Assembly (NCBI GenBank): GCA_030435675.1
Contig: CM059621.1
Span: 14,756,001-14,820,000 of the forward strand
Length of the DNA stretch: 64,000 nt
Reading direction: 5' to 3'
From: Steinernema hermaphroditum
Lineage: Eukaryota > Nematoda > Chromadorea > Rhabditida > Steinernematidae
Shown here one piece after another: positions 40,586 to 52,112 of the stretch. How positions within the stretch are numbered: the stretch's first letter is position 1; every line of letters begins with the position of its first letter. Made by a program: the position numbers and the translations under genes. The notes beneath the pieces were generated by a model that ran no database searches, was not told where the DNA came from, and worked only from the letters and a program-made list of their open reading frames with translations.

Positions 40586-43500
40586 CGCACACATTGCGTG
40601 GGAACGTGTCCGCAGAGGGACTTTGAATATTATGAATTGAGAAACAAGCTGTCATCGTACAAGTCTTTGATGTGATAATGAATAAATGTTGAGCATGACA
40701 TGATCGTTGGTTCATTGGTGTGAGTGATCCAACTTGAAAGGGCAAATTTTATAATCTACATGCTTCTTAAGCATATATGAACAGAGCACTCAAAATAGCA
40801 GTAAAATCGAGAATCGTATTTATAGACATCGTACATATTGGTATAAGATGTTTTAAATTTGCAAAGGTATTGTCCTTCTCTGAGAATGGCTCCAGTGGTC
40901 ACAACACCCAACTCGCCTAGATGTTAAATTTGCCCCGCTCCCTCTTGAACCAGCTAACTATAGGCAGATTCTTCACGCCTTTGAACTATCGGCCAAGTCT
41001 TTGATTTTTTCTGATATCCTTTTCAAAGAGGTTTTCAATGGATCCTCCGAATAATAAACGATTCACTGGAATGGAATTCAATGAAAAAGGTCTTTAATGG
41101 GACGCTTATGCCGAAGAGATCATTCACCGAGCATCCAATGGGGCGTGCGTGCTTAATGTCATGGCTCATTGAAATTCATTGTTTCTTATACCTCTGTGCC
41201 TCTGCGCTATATTTGAAAGACACACGCGGACAAAGTTCGTTTCTTTTTGATGCGTCGGTCAAATGTGAGTAGCGGATGGAAGCCGTTGCTTACAATACTC
41301 TGTGACGTTGGGATTTTTGGCCATTTGGCGCGCGTATTCTTGAATGCTTTTTTCATTATTTTTGAAAACTGCGTGGTAAGTGGTAAGATAAGTATCATCG
41401 GAAACGGTACAAAAAAAAAATGAATTTTTGGCACTTTTCTGGAATTTACTCTTTCGAACGTTCTTAAGAACAAAAGTACATAGTTTCATCGGTTTCAGAT
41501 AAGCAAAAAAAAATCAATTTTTGATTTTGAGCAGTCGTTGTCGTCTCGTTTTGAGTTTCAAATGCTTATGTTTAAGAAAGAACTGGTTTTTAGTGTATTG
41601 TCGTGATTGTCAATGTTCGCAAGTTCACAGTTGACCAGATGCCAATAATCCGTATCTCAAAAAACATAAATTTACTGGAACAACCTCGCCTCAATTTCAT
41701 CGGACGGCAGTTCCAGGTGACTCTGATCTCGATTTACATCAGTGGTCAGTCAATTTATCGGCCATGGAGGGGATATGACAAGGATCAATGCATCGGACAC
41801 ATGTGAGTAGTGGACGTTGGGATTTTCGATAGTTCAGCGTGCGTTTTATGCTAATCATGAATGCTTTTTTAATTGTTTTTGAAAACTTAAACGGTGAACT
41901 TTAGCCGGGAATCTACAGTTCATCACAATAGGCGCATAAAAAAATTTAATTTTTGGAGCGTGCTTTGGAGTCCAGAAGTTGTTTAAAAGCGAAAACAGAC
42001 ACAGGCGGGAGGGGAATGGACGCTTTGCGTCGGCGAAGCGCGCTCAGCTGTTAAGGGTAGTGACGTGCTTGTCGATAATCCACGGATCCGCAGCAATCAA
42101 TTACGATCATGTTGAATCATGCACATGTTCCAAAACCTCCAATTTCTTTTAATTTTTGCATTAAAATGCGAAGGTCTACCTTTATTACTTCTTGAGATCA
42201 ATGGAATAGTTTTCTCAAAATTCAAAGCGTGTTCTGACGTTTTTTTATTAAAGGTTTGTTGGTGAGTTTTGACGACGAGTTGAGCGGTGATCGTTATGCT
42301 GTATGAAACGTCTCGCAATACGTCGAAAAACTTCTAAAATCGGTGAAATTCATAAGGAAAGGTGCCATAAACAATAGCCCATTTAAAACAGATAATCAGC
42401 TTATTTGTCCTTCCGAGAGCACAGTCCACGTGTTCTTTCACAGTGAAAACGGCTCGTCGAAAAGAATCGAGAAAAAGGAAAACGCCTCATTACACCGCGT
42501 GACAACTTATAACAGCACAACGTTGTGCTTCTTACAGCATCATTCTCCAGTCATGCAGGATTAGCCTCCTTGGAACGTTCCTGATGGTCACTTTCCGCAT
42601 TGCAAGTTTTTATTTAACCACATTTTGATGTTTTTCGTTATTAAGGCCACCCACGATGGCGGCACTACTAGTGGCGGATGGCAAGGCGAGCGCACCTTTG
42701 GTGGTCTCCTTAAGGGACATGGATAAACGATGAACTGCTTTGTAATGTTTTATAAGGCGCAATTCGCATGACTGGAGTCTGTAGCTCGTGATGATGGAGA
42801 GTCAAATGAATTACCCATTTTATTAGAGTTCTGCACGTTTTTACAGTACACTTACACCCACTAATTTCCTACCTATCAATATGAGATCGGTAATATTCTT
42901 CGACGCTTTTATTAGATTCGTCTGTTGAAAATGACATTTTTCAATGACCATTTGCTGAAATAAACCGAGAGTACTTTCCACACAATGCCCCACCATCGCT
43001 CTTCTTCAGTATTCAGCCTTTTCATCGTTTCGTAGCCTGCGTACACAGCTATCTTCGAGTCCGACATGTTTTGATTTTGATTTTTGGTGTTGTGATGTTT
43101 TGATTTCGAATTAAAGTCGTTATTTTCTTCACACCTACACTCGGATTCCTGAGCATGAAAAGATGAATATGAGATCGGTAATATTCTTCAACGTTTTTAT
43201 TAGATTCGCACGCTGACAATGGTACTGGCACAGGATTGATGAAATACACTCCACTCAACGAACACCACATTCGAACCACCAAACCGAGAGTACTTTGCAT
43301 CCTTGTATTATAGATTACTTTTTTCTCAAAGCCTATTATGATTCAAGGTATGTATACTTCTGATTCTGTGTATGACTATGGCTTATCTTCCTGGTGAAAC
43401 CTTTGTTGGTAGGCGCTGTGAACGGAGATGCGTATTTTGGTCATAGTAACAGAAAGATTCTGTAGAAAGCGATTCTGCCACTATCGAGTCATTTTCAGCG

Positions 43501-44180
43501 TCGGTTTCCAAAGTGGACGGAATCGGTGGTCGGGCGGTTTTGGCGTTATTCTTGGCGAGATGTTATGTTCGCATTTCTTTATCGAAACGTTGTATATGAA
43601 AAATTCAAATTCTGTTTGCATTTTTGGAGCTTTATGGAGTGTATTCTTCATATTTCACATCAATCACTCATTCATTCAAAGGATTTTTGCAAGGACAAGG
43701 GCAAAAGACTTTTTGCTCATCTTACACCAAACCCATTATCTGAATTCGTGAGGAAATTTTGAAGAAGTGAGGAAATTTGCAAGTTCTGACAGGGAAAGAG
43801 CCGGAAGCCAGTAGGTACCGAGCCCGAACGAAGACAAACTAAGGTTCGATCGGTACATAAATTCATATCTATTGATTTCTAATGAGTCCAAGGTAGGCTG
43901 TGTCAAAACTTGATGACTTGGAAATCGATGAAGAGGAAACCACTCCATTTGATTGGATCATTCTAACTGATTCGACAGATGATAAGCTTGATGAAAAGTG
44001 CAAAATATCAGGCAAACCCTCAAGTCGGCCATTCCCTTAGCCACCTGACCAAATCCCTAAGCATAATCGTGCTAATTCCCGTAAGTTAATCTCTTTTTCC
44101 AATCATTTAGAGTAGTTAATATTCCACAGCCGCAGTAATCTGGCCAATCCACAGAGCATCTCATTCGCATACTTGTAGCT
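40586..44180. repeat. Long intergenic region with two diverged repeat families
   Basis: (a) A block near 41262-41450 recurs near 41802-41975: TGTGAGTAG, ACGTTGGGATTTT, TGAATGCTTTTTT, TTTTTGAAAACT, then a TTTTTGG end. (b) A block near 42880-42990 recurs near 43160-43300: ATATGAGATCGGTAATATTC, TTTTTATTAGATTCG or CTTTTATTAGATTCG, AAACCGAGAGTACTTT. A coding-like GC-rich scrap is at 43528-43562 (see findings). No complete gene was recognised. Confidence 0.55.
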
Positions 44181-46125
44181 ATGAAGACAGCACTATTCCT
44201 CGCTTTCCTTTCGTTACCGTACACCATCAGTGCACATTTCATCGACGATACCGTATGCAGTGAAATGCAGGCAATGTGCTTCGACATAGGGCACGGGTCC
44301 AGCGATGAGGGCACGTTTAGATTCGTTTCTCCTCACAATCCAGGTCATGGAATGGAGACTTATCTCTCGAGAAGTTCTGTGATGACAGGCGGTCAGCTAC
44401 CGTATACTCCAGTTGTGCGATACAGTGATTATAGACAAGGAACTGGGGTTTATGACTCGCGACGAGAGGCTGGCGATGAAAATTGATAACCAGAACCCTC
44501 TTTACATGCTGGTCGAGCCTCTTCTTGAGGGTGTACAAAGAAGGTTGGACGGCAAAGAGGTTCTGCAAATCCTGAGTATTGGACTTGGAGCTGGAAGCGT
44601 GGACATGTACCTTAAGAGTTTGGAAAATAGAGTAAGGAGACTCAGAGGAGATGGCCTTCCATGTATTGAATACCATGTAAAAATAAGAATTCAGTGAAAT
44701 CATTTAGCCTAACGTGACATCAGTGGAAATCGACCCAATTATGGTGAAGATTGCGAAGAACTACTTCAACGTGGTCGAGGATGACTTTTACCGGATCGTG
44801 GTCAAGGATGGCATCGACGTTTTAAAAGAGAATTCACAAGGTTCGCCTTTTAAGTATGGGTACAGCGCTGAGCAATATTTTTGCGGCCTGTTGCTGAAAT
44901 CCTTTCTGATAGGGTTATTATTCAGTTTTTGGAATTTGAGGAACACGATTTCCTTCTTGTTGAAGTGGTATGAAACGGAAATGAAGTGACATCGGCAACA
45001 ATAATTGTCGTTGTTTTAAAGAGATTCAGAAAATCAGCAGGTACATGTATTACAGCTTTTTTCCAATGTATTACAGTTATTTTTGCCATAGCAGTCTGGA
45101 AACTGTTTGATTGTCTGATTCTATGTAAGCAAAATTTAAGTATGCGGAAAACCGTGCGGAAAAAGTACATAAAAAAAGTTTTGCTCGCAGGCAGATTCGA
45201 AGCACGGAAATTCACCACAGTTTTTTTTTGAGTGCCTTAAAATGTTTTGCGTCTCGTCCAAACACGAGGTACAGGCCTGTAAGATACGAATGGGACAGCA
45301 TTTTATGAAAATGTACCAGAAAACAATTTCGGATACCCTTGATGCGCTTAAATACGAGCACACTTAAATATGCTGTGCAATATTTTTTACCATTGGTCTA
45401 TGTTTCGATCTTTGGGATGTATGTATTTGCAGATCTTCATGGCGTTATATTCCTCGGCTTCAAAATTTAGCAATTTTCCGGTCCACAGCTCGTCCTACTA
45501 AATGGGCGGTTTTTCTTTACTTTCTTTTCAATTTCGGACGATGGTGTACATTCTGTTTTCGGTTTGATTTGAAAAACGAAACAATCAGTGTTCTTTTGAT
45601 TTTGACTGATGTTAAAGAAAAGGAAGGATGACAGAAAGATATTAGAAAAATTGGATTTTTGGCCGCCAGTCGCCGCACCTATAAATTAGTAGGTAGGATA
45701 GACTAGATTTTTTTAGGTTACTAGGATGTGGTTAGTTAGGTTACTAGGCTAGATAACTCTACCGGATACTTATTTTGGTAACGCATATGGCTGAAAAAAA
45801 GAAACTAAAAACGCCGGTGGCACTCGCTCGGTAGCCGATAGGGATTTCGTGGTGGGAGCCCGTTCTTCTAATTTGGCACAGCAGTGCCTATAAAAGACGT
45901 TTAGAAAATCGGCAATACGACGCTGTGCTGGTGGATGCCTGCACAGGTAACATCTTCGACGAAGTCGTTTGCCCTGCCGGCGCCTTTCTAAACAAAGAAG
46001 CGGTGGATCTGCTTTATGGAAATCTGAAGAAGGGAGGCACATTGTCGATAGGCGTACTCCTGGGTCAAGAAACTGGTTCTGGGAAAACTATAGTTCAGGT
46101 GGACAGATTTCTCAATAGATGGTAA
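44181..46125 (+). CDS. Spermine-synthase-fold (SAM-binding) protein with a signal peptide
   Basis: Exons: 44181-44378, 44413-44631, 44708-44840 and 45905 onward, phases consistent; the third intron is 1,064 bases. The protein begins with a signal peptide (MKTALFLAFLSLPYTISA). It then shows the spermidine/spermine-synthase-like fold: ILSIGLGAGSVDMYL (SAM motif I), TSVEIDPIMVKIAKNYF (acidic residue binding the ribose), VVKDGIDVL, and YDAVLVDAC with GTLSIGVLLG. Nematodes have many secreted or ER-located members of this methyltransferase-like group whose substrates are unknown. The C-terminus is uncertain: the open frame runs on to a stop at 46125 (FLNRW), but a CAG|GTGGAC donor at 46099 with a GTGTTTAG acceptor at about 46148 would give a different tail ending near 46246. 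Confidence 0.65.
44841..45904 (+). other. Long third intron of the spermine-synthase-like gene
   Basis: The intron begins GTTCGC and ends GTTTAG. It contains AT-rich sequence and no supported feature apart from a short GGTTACTAGG direct pair near 45715 and 45739. Confidence 0.5.
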
Positions 46126-46615
46126 ATTGCACATGGTGATGTGTTTAGTTCGTCAAGAGTCTACTCATCGCGTTCAAGAATCTATGCAAGACACGAGAGA
46201 TTCAAGGAGTTCAGAATCTGGTGGGTCTTTGGACTCGGTCATAAAGGATTAAAATTTTAGGTTTTAACCTGCTGGAAGGTTTAGATCGACAATCAATACT
46301 GCTTTTTTTTCGAGACGAATATTTGTAGGTGTTATCCTGCGTGTAAATCTGAATTGTCTGCTGTATGTAGAATGTTGTAATTTCCAGTTGGAATCGCAGT
46401 GCGGAATTTCCGTTGACTGTCTTCCGTTGACATTTCAATTGAAACGTACATTGATTGTCGCATTGATAATAAATAAAGTAGAGGAAACACACAGTGCACA
46501 CATCGCTAACTTTACTGTTGTACCACTAGCGAGATATATACATGAATCGCATACAGCTAATACCTACATGTACGCCTTGAATACCTATCAAGCAGTATTA
46601 CTCTTGAAACGAAGA
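46126..46615. other. Intergenic, no gene seen beyond a possible last exon
   Basis: It may contain the last exon of the preceding gene (46149-46246). Otherwise it is AT-rich and featureless. Confidence 0.35.
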
Positions 46616-47768
46616 TTAGTTGGCCTTCGACTTTCCAGTCCTACTTCCGATGAGTTCTTCAAGTTTCGGCCATTCACTACTCTTAAGGTTTTGTAGAAAG
46701 TCACCAAAGGAGCTGCCATGGTTCAAAAACTGCTGGCCTCCATTTAAGTCAATGATCTGCAATATTGGACGTAATTTCAAAAGTTTTCTTTGTCTCTTAC
46801 AGCTCCATTCAGCCAGCTGTCGTAGTCACTGCACATGTAAGCAGCGAGGTTGTCGATCTCCTCGGGCTCTCCTCATCGACCAACGAACACAGTCTTAGAT
46901 AGCATGTGGGCGGTTTCATGCATTGTCCTGTTGGACAAGCGTCCGAAAGCGTCCTAGAATTTAGAAACGACCATTTAAGGGCTAAGGACGAAGCAAGCTT
47001 ACTTTCGTAGGTATTGGACCAGGAGCTATGACGTTGAAACGCATGCCATGCTTAGCCCATTCAGCAGAAAGTGATTTCGTCATGTTCTCGACACCAGCCT
47101 TGGACATTGCACTCGGAAGAAGGAAAGGTCCACCACTGCGTGCATATGGAGTAGAAATCGAAAAGAAGGAACAGCCGTCTAAAATTTAACACATTACGAA
47201 TTGTGACGTTCTCCAATATCAAACCCTTTTTCTGGTTGATCACACAACGGCCAATTTCGGTAGTGACATTGACAGCGCCGAGGAGAACGATGTCCACAAC
47301 GGTACGAACGGCGTTCGGGGACAAACGCTCTAATGCCATGATGAAATTTCCAGCGGCATTGTTGATCACGACGTTCGGCAGACGTCCAAATTCGCTCTCG
47401 ATCGCATCAACAGACTTCTCAACGATCTCGGGGTGGCGCACATCCATTTATGCTAGGAAAACCTGCATACATTGAAAGTCAACTACGCACCTACAGAGCA
47501 CCCTTTGTCTCATTACGGATGTCAGCAGCAGTGCGTTCTAGTACTTCAGTACGCCTGACCATGTTAATTAGTTCAGTACTTGTATTTGTGTAAGTTACCT
47601 TCCGGCAATAGCCACAGTAGCGCCAAGATGGGAAAGAGTAGTGGCCATCGCTCATCCAAGTCCCGTTCCTTCAGCGATCACTAGTGCGAACTTTCCCTGC
47701 GTCGATTCTGGAGTAAGGGCTGGAGTTTTCACAACAGGAAAGAATTTTGCTGCTTGTTTACAGGCCAT
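46616..47768 (-). pseudogene. 2,4-dienoyl-CoA reductase-like (DECR) gene with four in-frame stops
   Basis: Six minus-strand exons join with correct phases: 47768-47599, 47554-47491, 47462-47225, 47178-47003, 46953-46801 and 46756-46616 (314 codons). The family is the short-chain reductases that remove double bonds at position 4 during beta-oxidation of unsaturated fatty acids. Clear signatures are EGTGLG (cofactor loop), NVVINNAAGNF, ERLSPNAVRTVVDIVL, SFFSISTPYARSGGPFLLPS, SMSKAGVE-like and NVIAPGPIPTK. Four codons are stops: TGA at 47652-47654, TAG at 47491-47493, TAA at 47448-47450 and TGA at 46873-46875. Splice sites are otherwise intact, and no frameshift is seen. The cofactor loop has also lost one Gly. 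The gene is probably a young pseudogene; each stop is one C-to-T change from CGA, CAG or CAA. Confidence 0.75.
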
Positions 47769-49463
47769 TTCTGTCTAAAGTAAGGAATGCAAAACCACGT
47801 GGGGACAATGATGTCTATACTCTGTTTAGAGTCTATATACATTACATTACATTTACTCTTGAATCAATGACATTCGTCATGCAAGAAATCTCATAATGCA
47901 CAATGAAGAACTGCATATCACTGTTGTTGCTGCTTCTCTTCTTTCTTCAGCGGAGGGCACGACGTCGGAGTTGAAGGCGGCTGTCCCATCAGTGTGCGCG
48001 GGCTTCGAAGCAACAAAAAAGCTTTATCCGGAAGTAGCGCGGAAGGTGGAGCTCGGCGGACGAAAGAAACCCATTGACGGAGCGGTTGCCGGAGCAGACT
48101 TCGAAGTTGGAGCGATTCTTCGGCTTGAGTGGGCGGCGCGGGTGGTCGGGCGGTGTTGACGGTCTTCTTGGCGAGATATAGGATATTAGAGTCTATATAT
48201 GGTCTATTTTTTTCGAACTCTACAAAAGCGATGTGGTAGGGAAATGTCCCAGCAATTACACGACAGGACTACGCAGTGCTCTAATTCTATATACCCCTTC
48301 GCGGAGATGCGCTACTTGTGTACCTATATAAGCCAAACGGTGCGGGGATCGTATGTTGGATCCACGTCACGCAGTACGTGAATAGTTATTTTTGCATCGT
48401 ATGTTGCGTCTCGGATATCATATCACACCCTCCCAGATGCTGGAAATGGCCAAAACGATGATGACGATACTGGTGGTGCTATTCAGCAGGGAGTAATAAA
48501 CCAGATTAAGAAAACTTTTCCGAGGCTCCCGCCAATGACTTCTTCCCATCGAAATGAGCCCGCGCACGTTGCATTCAATGCATTTGCCTATTTTGCAGAC
48601 AATTCGCGTCTTTTCTTCGTTTGAGAAAATTAAAGTTAACAGAGCATCGTGCATCGTGTCTTCGTAATATACTGTCTTCGAAATACTGGCTTCGCTCAAA
48701 CACGAGCGAGAAAAAAAGGTGTAAAGTTATGGGATACACGCGTAGTAGGCGCTTGCCTAGGTAACGCAGTGGGTATGTCTCCTGCCTTCCATGTTTGTTT
48801 AAGATCACAGGTTCGAATCCCCGCTCCATTCTTTCTCTTCCATTCGTCGACACCCTTACACTCGCGTCGATCCTAAATGTTTGATCGTTTCCCTGTAAGC
48901 AGCGATGCCGATCGAGTCCCATATCCAATCCAGAACGAGTCTGGACCCGTTTTCGGGTTCGCCGGTATCTCTGCTTGCAAGTAACCCCATCATTGCCAGC
49001 ATTTTCAACCTCACTTTTCTTATCACTCCAAGTGACATCATGTTTGAGTGTTCTTTGCGTGACCAGAGCACGAGTTTTAGTCGAAGAGTGCATCAGACGA
49101 GCAGACAAATGCACTGTCGACCAACGTCGCCAGCATTATGACGCGAGGGAAACAGCGTGTGTTTCTGGTGTTTGGCAGTGCTTTCATATCTTCTTTGCTC
49201 TTTTATACGTCTTTCGTTTACAAAGCAAATGCATTCCATATTTTTGAGTAACCAAGGTGTAGTTCCCGTCTAGCCTTTACTGTCTAGACTTGTGTTGCTG
49301 GGCCGTGCAAGGGATTTAATGTCAGTGTTGTTTGGGTCGTTGCAGGGAACGAGTCAAATAATATTATTCGGTCTCCCGGTTTCATTCGACCGGTTGCGCG
49401 TGCCCTGTATCGAACGCTGAGCTACAAAGATCGATTAAGTTCTCCGACTTGGTGTCCTTAGCA
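47769..49463. other. Intergenic region with a GC-rich coding-like scrap and a tRNA-like element
   Basis: A GC-rich stretch at 47948-48165 stands out from its AT-rich surroundings and shares a short segment with 43528-43562. A tRNA-like sequence is at about 48750-48826. An open minus-strand frame at 48418-48699 ends in a hydrophobic segment but has no other support. A CRE/TATA-like promoter could not be placed. Confidence 0.4.
48750..48826 (+). other. tRNA-like sequence (box A and box B), degenerate
   Basis: GGTAACGCAGTGGGTATG resembles box A, and 44 bases later GGTTCGAATCC is a perfect box B followed by CCGCTCC. The middle CTGCCTTCCATG recalls a glycine-type anticodon arm. The 5' and 3' acceptor arms (GCCTAGG versus CGCTCC) do not pair, so it is not a functional tRNA as read. 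It is a pseudogene or the head of a tRNA-derived SINE. Confidence 0.4.
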
Positions 49464-49910
49464 ATGACGACGACTTATCGATTGATTCTTCGGCTGGCCG
49501 GCAACAATCGGCGATTCCTCTGCACTAAAACAGTACGTATCTCCTTTCTAAACCCTCTGTTTGACATTTATTTCAGTCAAATCCGTCGCCGTCCGCATCG
49601 GAGAAACCTCTCTTCGTCACGAAAACGAACTTCGAGAGGAATGACTTCAAGAATCGCTTCTCGAGAGCGATGGACTCGTCGACGGGAGTCCGCCCCACCG
49701 ACATGCAAAAGAACCTCCTAGTGCTGACCAGAATGTTCAAAAGTCGATCGGATGTTCCAGAATACGTCGCGTGAGTTCAAAAAAGGGCGTCTGAGATATG
49801 TATCGCTGATGTTTAGACATGGCACCATGCAAAGAATGCGAAATCGAATGCGGGGAGTATTTCTTCTAGTCGCCGTCTTTGTCTTTCACACAATTTATAA
49901 ATTGTTTTAA
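49464..49910 (+). CDS. FAM162/UPF0389-type mitochondrial protein, 118 residues
   Basis: Three exons: 49464-49532, 49577-49770 and 49817-49910. The basic, hydrophobic N-terminus (MTTTYRLILRLAGNNRRFL) suits a mitochondrial targeting signal. The central signature RPTDMQKNLLVLTRMFKS then SDVPEYV, and a C-terminal membrane span (GVFLLVAVFVFHTIYKLF), match the FAM162/UPF0389 family of small inner-membrane proteins. The exact role in nematodes is unknown; mammalian members have been linked to mitochondrial cell-death signalling. The length and the single C-terminal span fit the family. Confidence 0.75.
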
Positions 49911-50225
49911 TGACAGGTAGTGGTCATGAGGCTAGCAATATGATAAAGTTTTGCACTCTGAATATTGGGTTGTTGCATTGAAAATAACACTTGTGATAAA
50001 CAGTCTGCGGAGCCTAGCAGCCTTCAGCTTATCTCAAAATTATTCATGGTTTATTGTTGGTCCGACTATGAATTACACAAAAATTCAAATTCTTGACATT
50101 TAAATCAAATGGCGCCACTGAATTAGCTCGCGTGAGATAAATCAGAGAATTACAAAAATTCATGAACGTATCTTGAGCAAGATGAAAGTTTATTCCATAA
50201 AAAAGGTAGTGATCCTTGCTTCCAG

Positions 50226-50643
50226 CGGTCTAAAACACAATTTCAGCAAACTGTAACTGATGAGCTTTCCGAACAACTTCAGCGACGTCAATCGTTTGTC
50301 TCCAGTAACATAAGTGAACTGACTTCTTCGGTCACCGACATCACCACAAAACACTCTTCTTTCGAAGCCGAACTGGAGAACATCAAGGCGATTATGGCGA
50401 CGAACAAGAGATCACAAAAGGGCCAATTCGATCTAATTTCATTGGATGTCAAGGAGGCGAAACACCGTAGTTCAATGTCCCGTCCAACCCGTCCCGAGAA
50501 AATGGAGGGTATTCAATGTCCATCTACAAAAATTACCAAAATTACCGATTTACCATGTGAGAATTTTAAAAATTTTCGAAAATGCATTTTTTACAGCAGA
50601 AGGAGTTCGACTGTGGTACGAAATTCCAATTAATAAACTGTGA
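50226..50643 (+). CDS. Orphan coiled-coil exon(s), partial gene
   Basis: An exon candidate from a TTCCAG acceptor at 50225 to a GGTATT donor after 50508 stays open in one frame. It encodes a Gln/Ser/Thr-rich helix (DELSEQLQRRQSFVSS, then TTKHSSFEAELENIKAIM) with heptad spacing, and a basic tail. A second exon at 50597-50643 closes the frame with a short end (EGVRLWYEIPINKL). No start codon or upstream exon was found; the first in-frame Met is at 50394. It is either the end of an undetected gene or a fragment. Confidence 0.3.
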
Positions 50644-51818
50644 GAAACAATAAATCCAATTAGGCCTTTCACAAATTCTCGATAATTCATTTTCCCCGAG
50701 TAGAGTTAGAGGATATTCATAACAGGCGACCATTGTGGGACAACCCGATAGTTTCATAGCTAAGCAGACATTTTCAAAGATACATCTATTGGAACAACGC
50801 TGTAAACGTGCTACAACCAGAAACGGCTGAAATTTGGCAGGCAAGTCCTGTGATTAATGCGACAAAATTTGCAAAAATACATAATGCACATCGCTTGATG
50901 TTGATCGAGATAGCGAATAAAAATTCGAACTGTATCTTGTGGAGTGATCGAGTATTTCGACCGTTATCACTTAGGCCTTTAGATGGAGCCCCGCGTTAAA
51001 AGAGCCAAAAATTGCCGATTTGCAGTAATTTTATGTAACAGAAGTATAAAAGGAGGTGGCAAAAATAGTGCAATTTGCAAAATTTGCAAAAAAATGAAAA
51101 AAAGCGTTCGTAATAGTCTGACGTCATGACCCCCGAAGTCTTAATTCTGCCTCAATGTGGCCTCAAAAGTTAAAAATTCAAATGTATCTCATTTTAAGGA
51201 GACTGTCTTCTATATGGAACATCCAAAAATGACGATATCAGAGGTAAAGAGGCTGGAAAATGGACCAAAAATATTTTTTTGACTCTAAACGGCTCTTGAC
51301 GCTATACAGTGAATATCTTGAGTGAAATAGAAACAGACCATGCAAGCAAACAGTCATCACAAAAGTGGCCCATTTTCAGTGCTCAACCCAATAATATGCT
51401 TTGTTCAGAAATTTACAACAATTCCCAACTTGCATCATCAGCAATTTTTATGTAGCAACCAAGAAAATGCGACATCTACCCAAATGGTACAAAAATAAAG
51501 AGAAGACGGATCGTGTCAGGACTCAGGCCGTTTACACTGACGACTGGGAGGTAGCGGGTTTGCGGGAGTGTGACCAGTGTCGAGGAACTCTAAAAATCGT
51601 ATAGAAAATGGAAACGTTAATGCTATCGTTTACGCCTTCAGTTTGAATGCTACGTCAACAAAAATTACCATGAGTGCTTTATACCGTCAGTTAATTTCTA
51701 TGCGATATAAACGATATTAGAACAAGTGAGAGAGGAGCTGATGCAAAAATTGGTCGTTCTTAGCCCTCGATAATGAGATTTCTTTGGCTCACCCTGTATT
51801 GTCTTGGTGGTGGCAATA
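50644..51818. other. AT-rich intergenic DNA left of the Tc1-like transposon
   Basis: No gene or clear repeat is supported. Several short frames here have no gene-like features. Confidence 0.45.
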
Positions 51819-52064
51819 CAGTGGCGAGCATAGAAATAGCCGCACTACATATTGGAAAAATGTTTGGTCATTTTGAGAACGGTTTGCCTCGCATGCTTCG
51901 ATGGTAATGCGTGTATGATGTGCAGAATTTCCTGGAGAATTTGGTTGTGCCAGCTAGAATGATAGAAGAATAGTTCTAGATTAGCACGGCCTGAATTCAG
52001 ACCGAGGGTGCCGATTTTACGCGGGCACAGAAATAGCCGCACTTTGAATGTTCTTTTTTATTGC
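51819..52064. repeat. Left terminal inverted repeat of the Tc1-like element
   Basis: This pairs with 53230-53475. It contains two direct copies of AGAAATAGCCGCACT, at about 51832 and 52027. Confidence 0.85.
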
Positions 52065-52112
52065 CGAAAATTTTTAACAAAAAACGTAAAAACAACAGGC
52101 TACAACAATGAT

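Noticed and set aside
48418..48699. 93-codon minus-strand frame ending in a hydrophobic segment
   Set aside because: No acceptor, promoter, paralogue or homologue supports it; the length is within chance for AT-rich DNA.
49360..49430. tRNA-like sequence on the minus strand (TAGCTCAGCGTTCGA and GGTCGAATGAAACC)
   Set aside because: Box B is disrupted and no cloverleaf can be drawn by hand.
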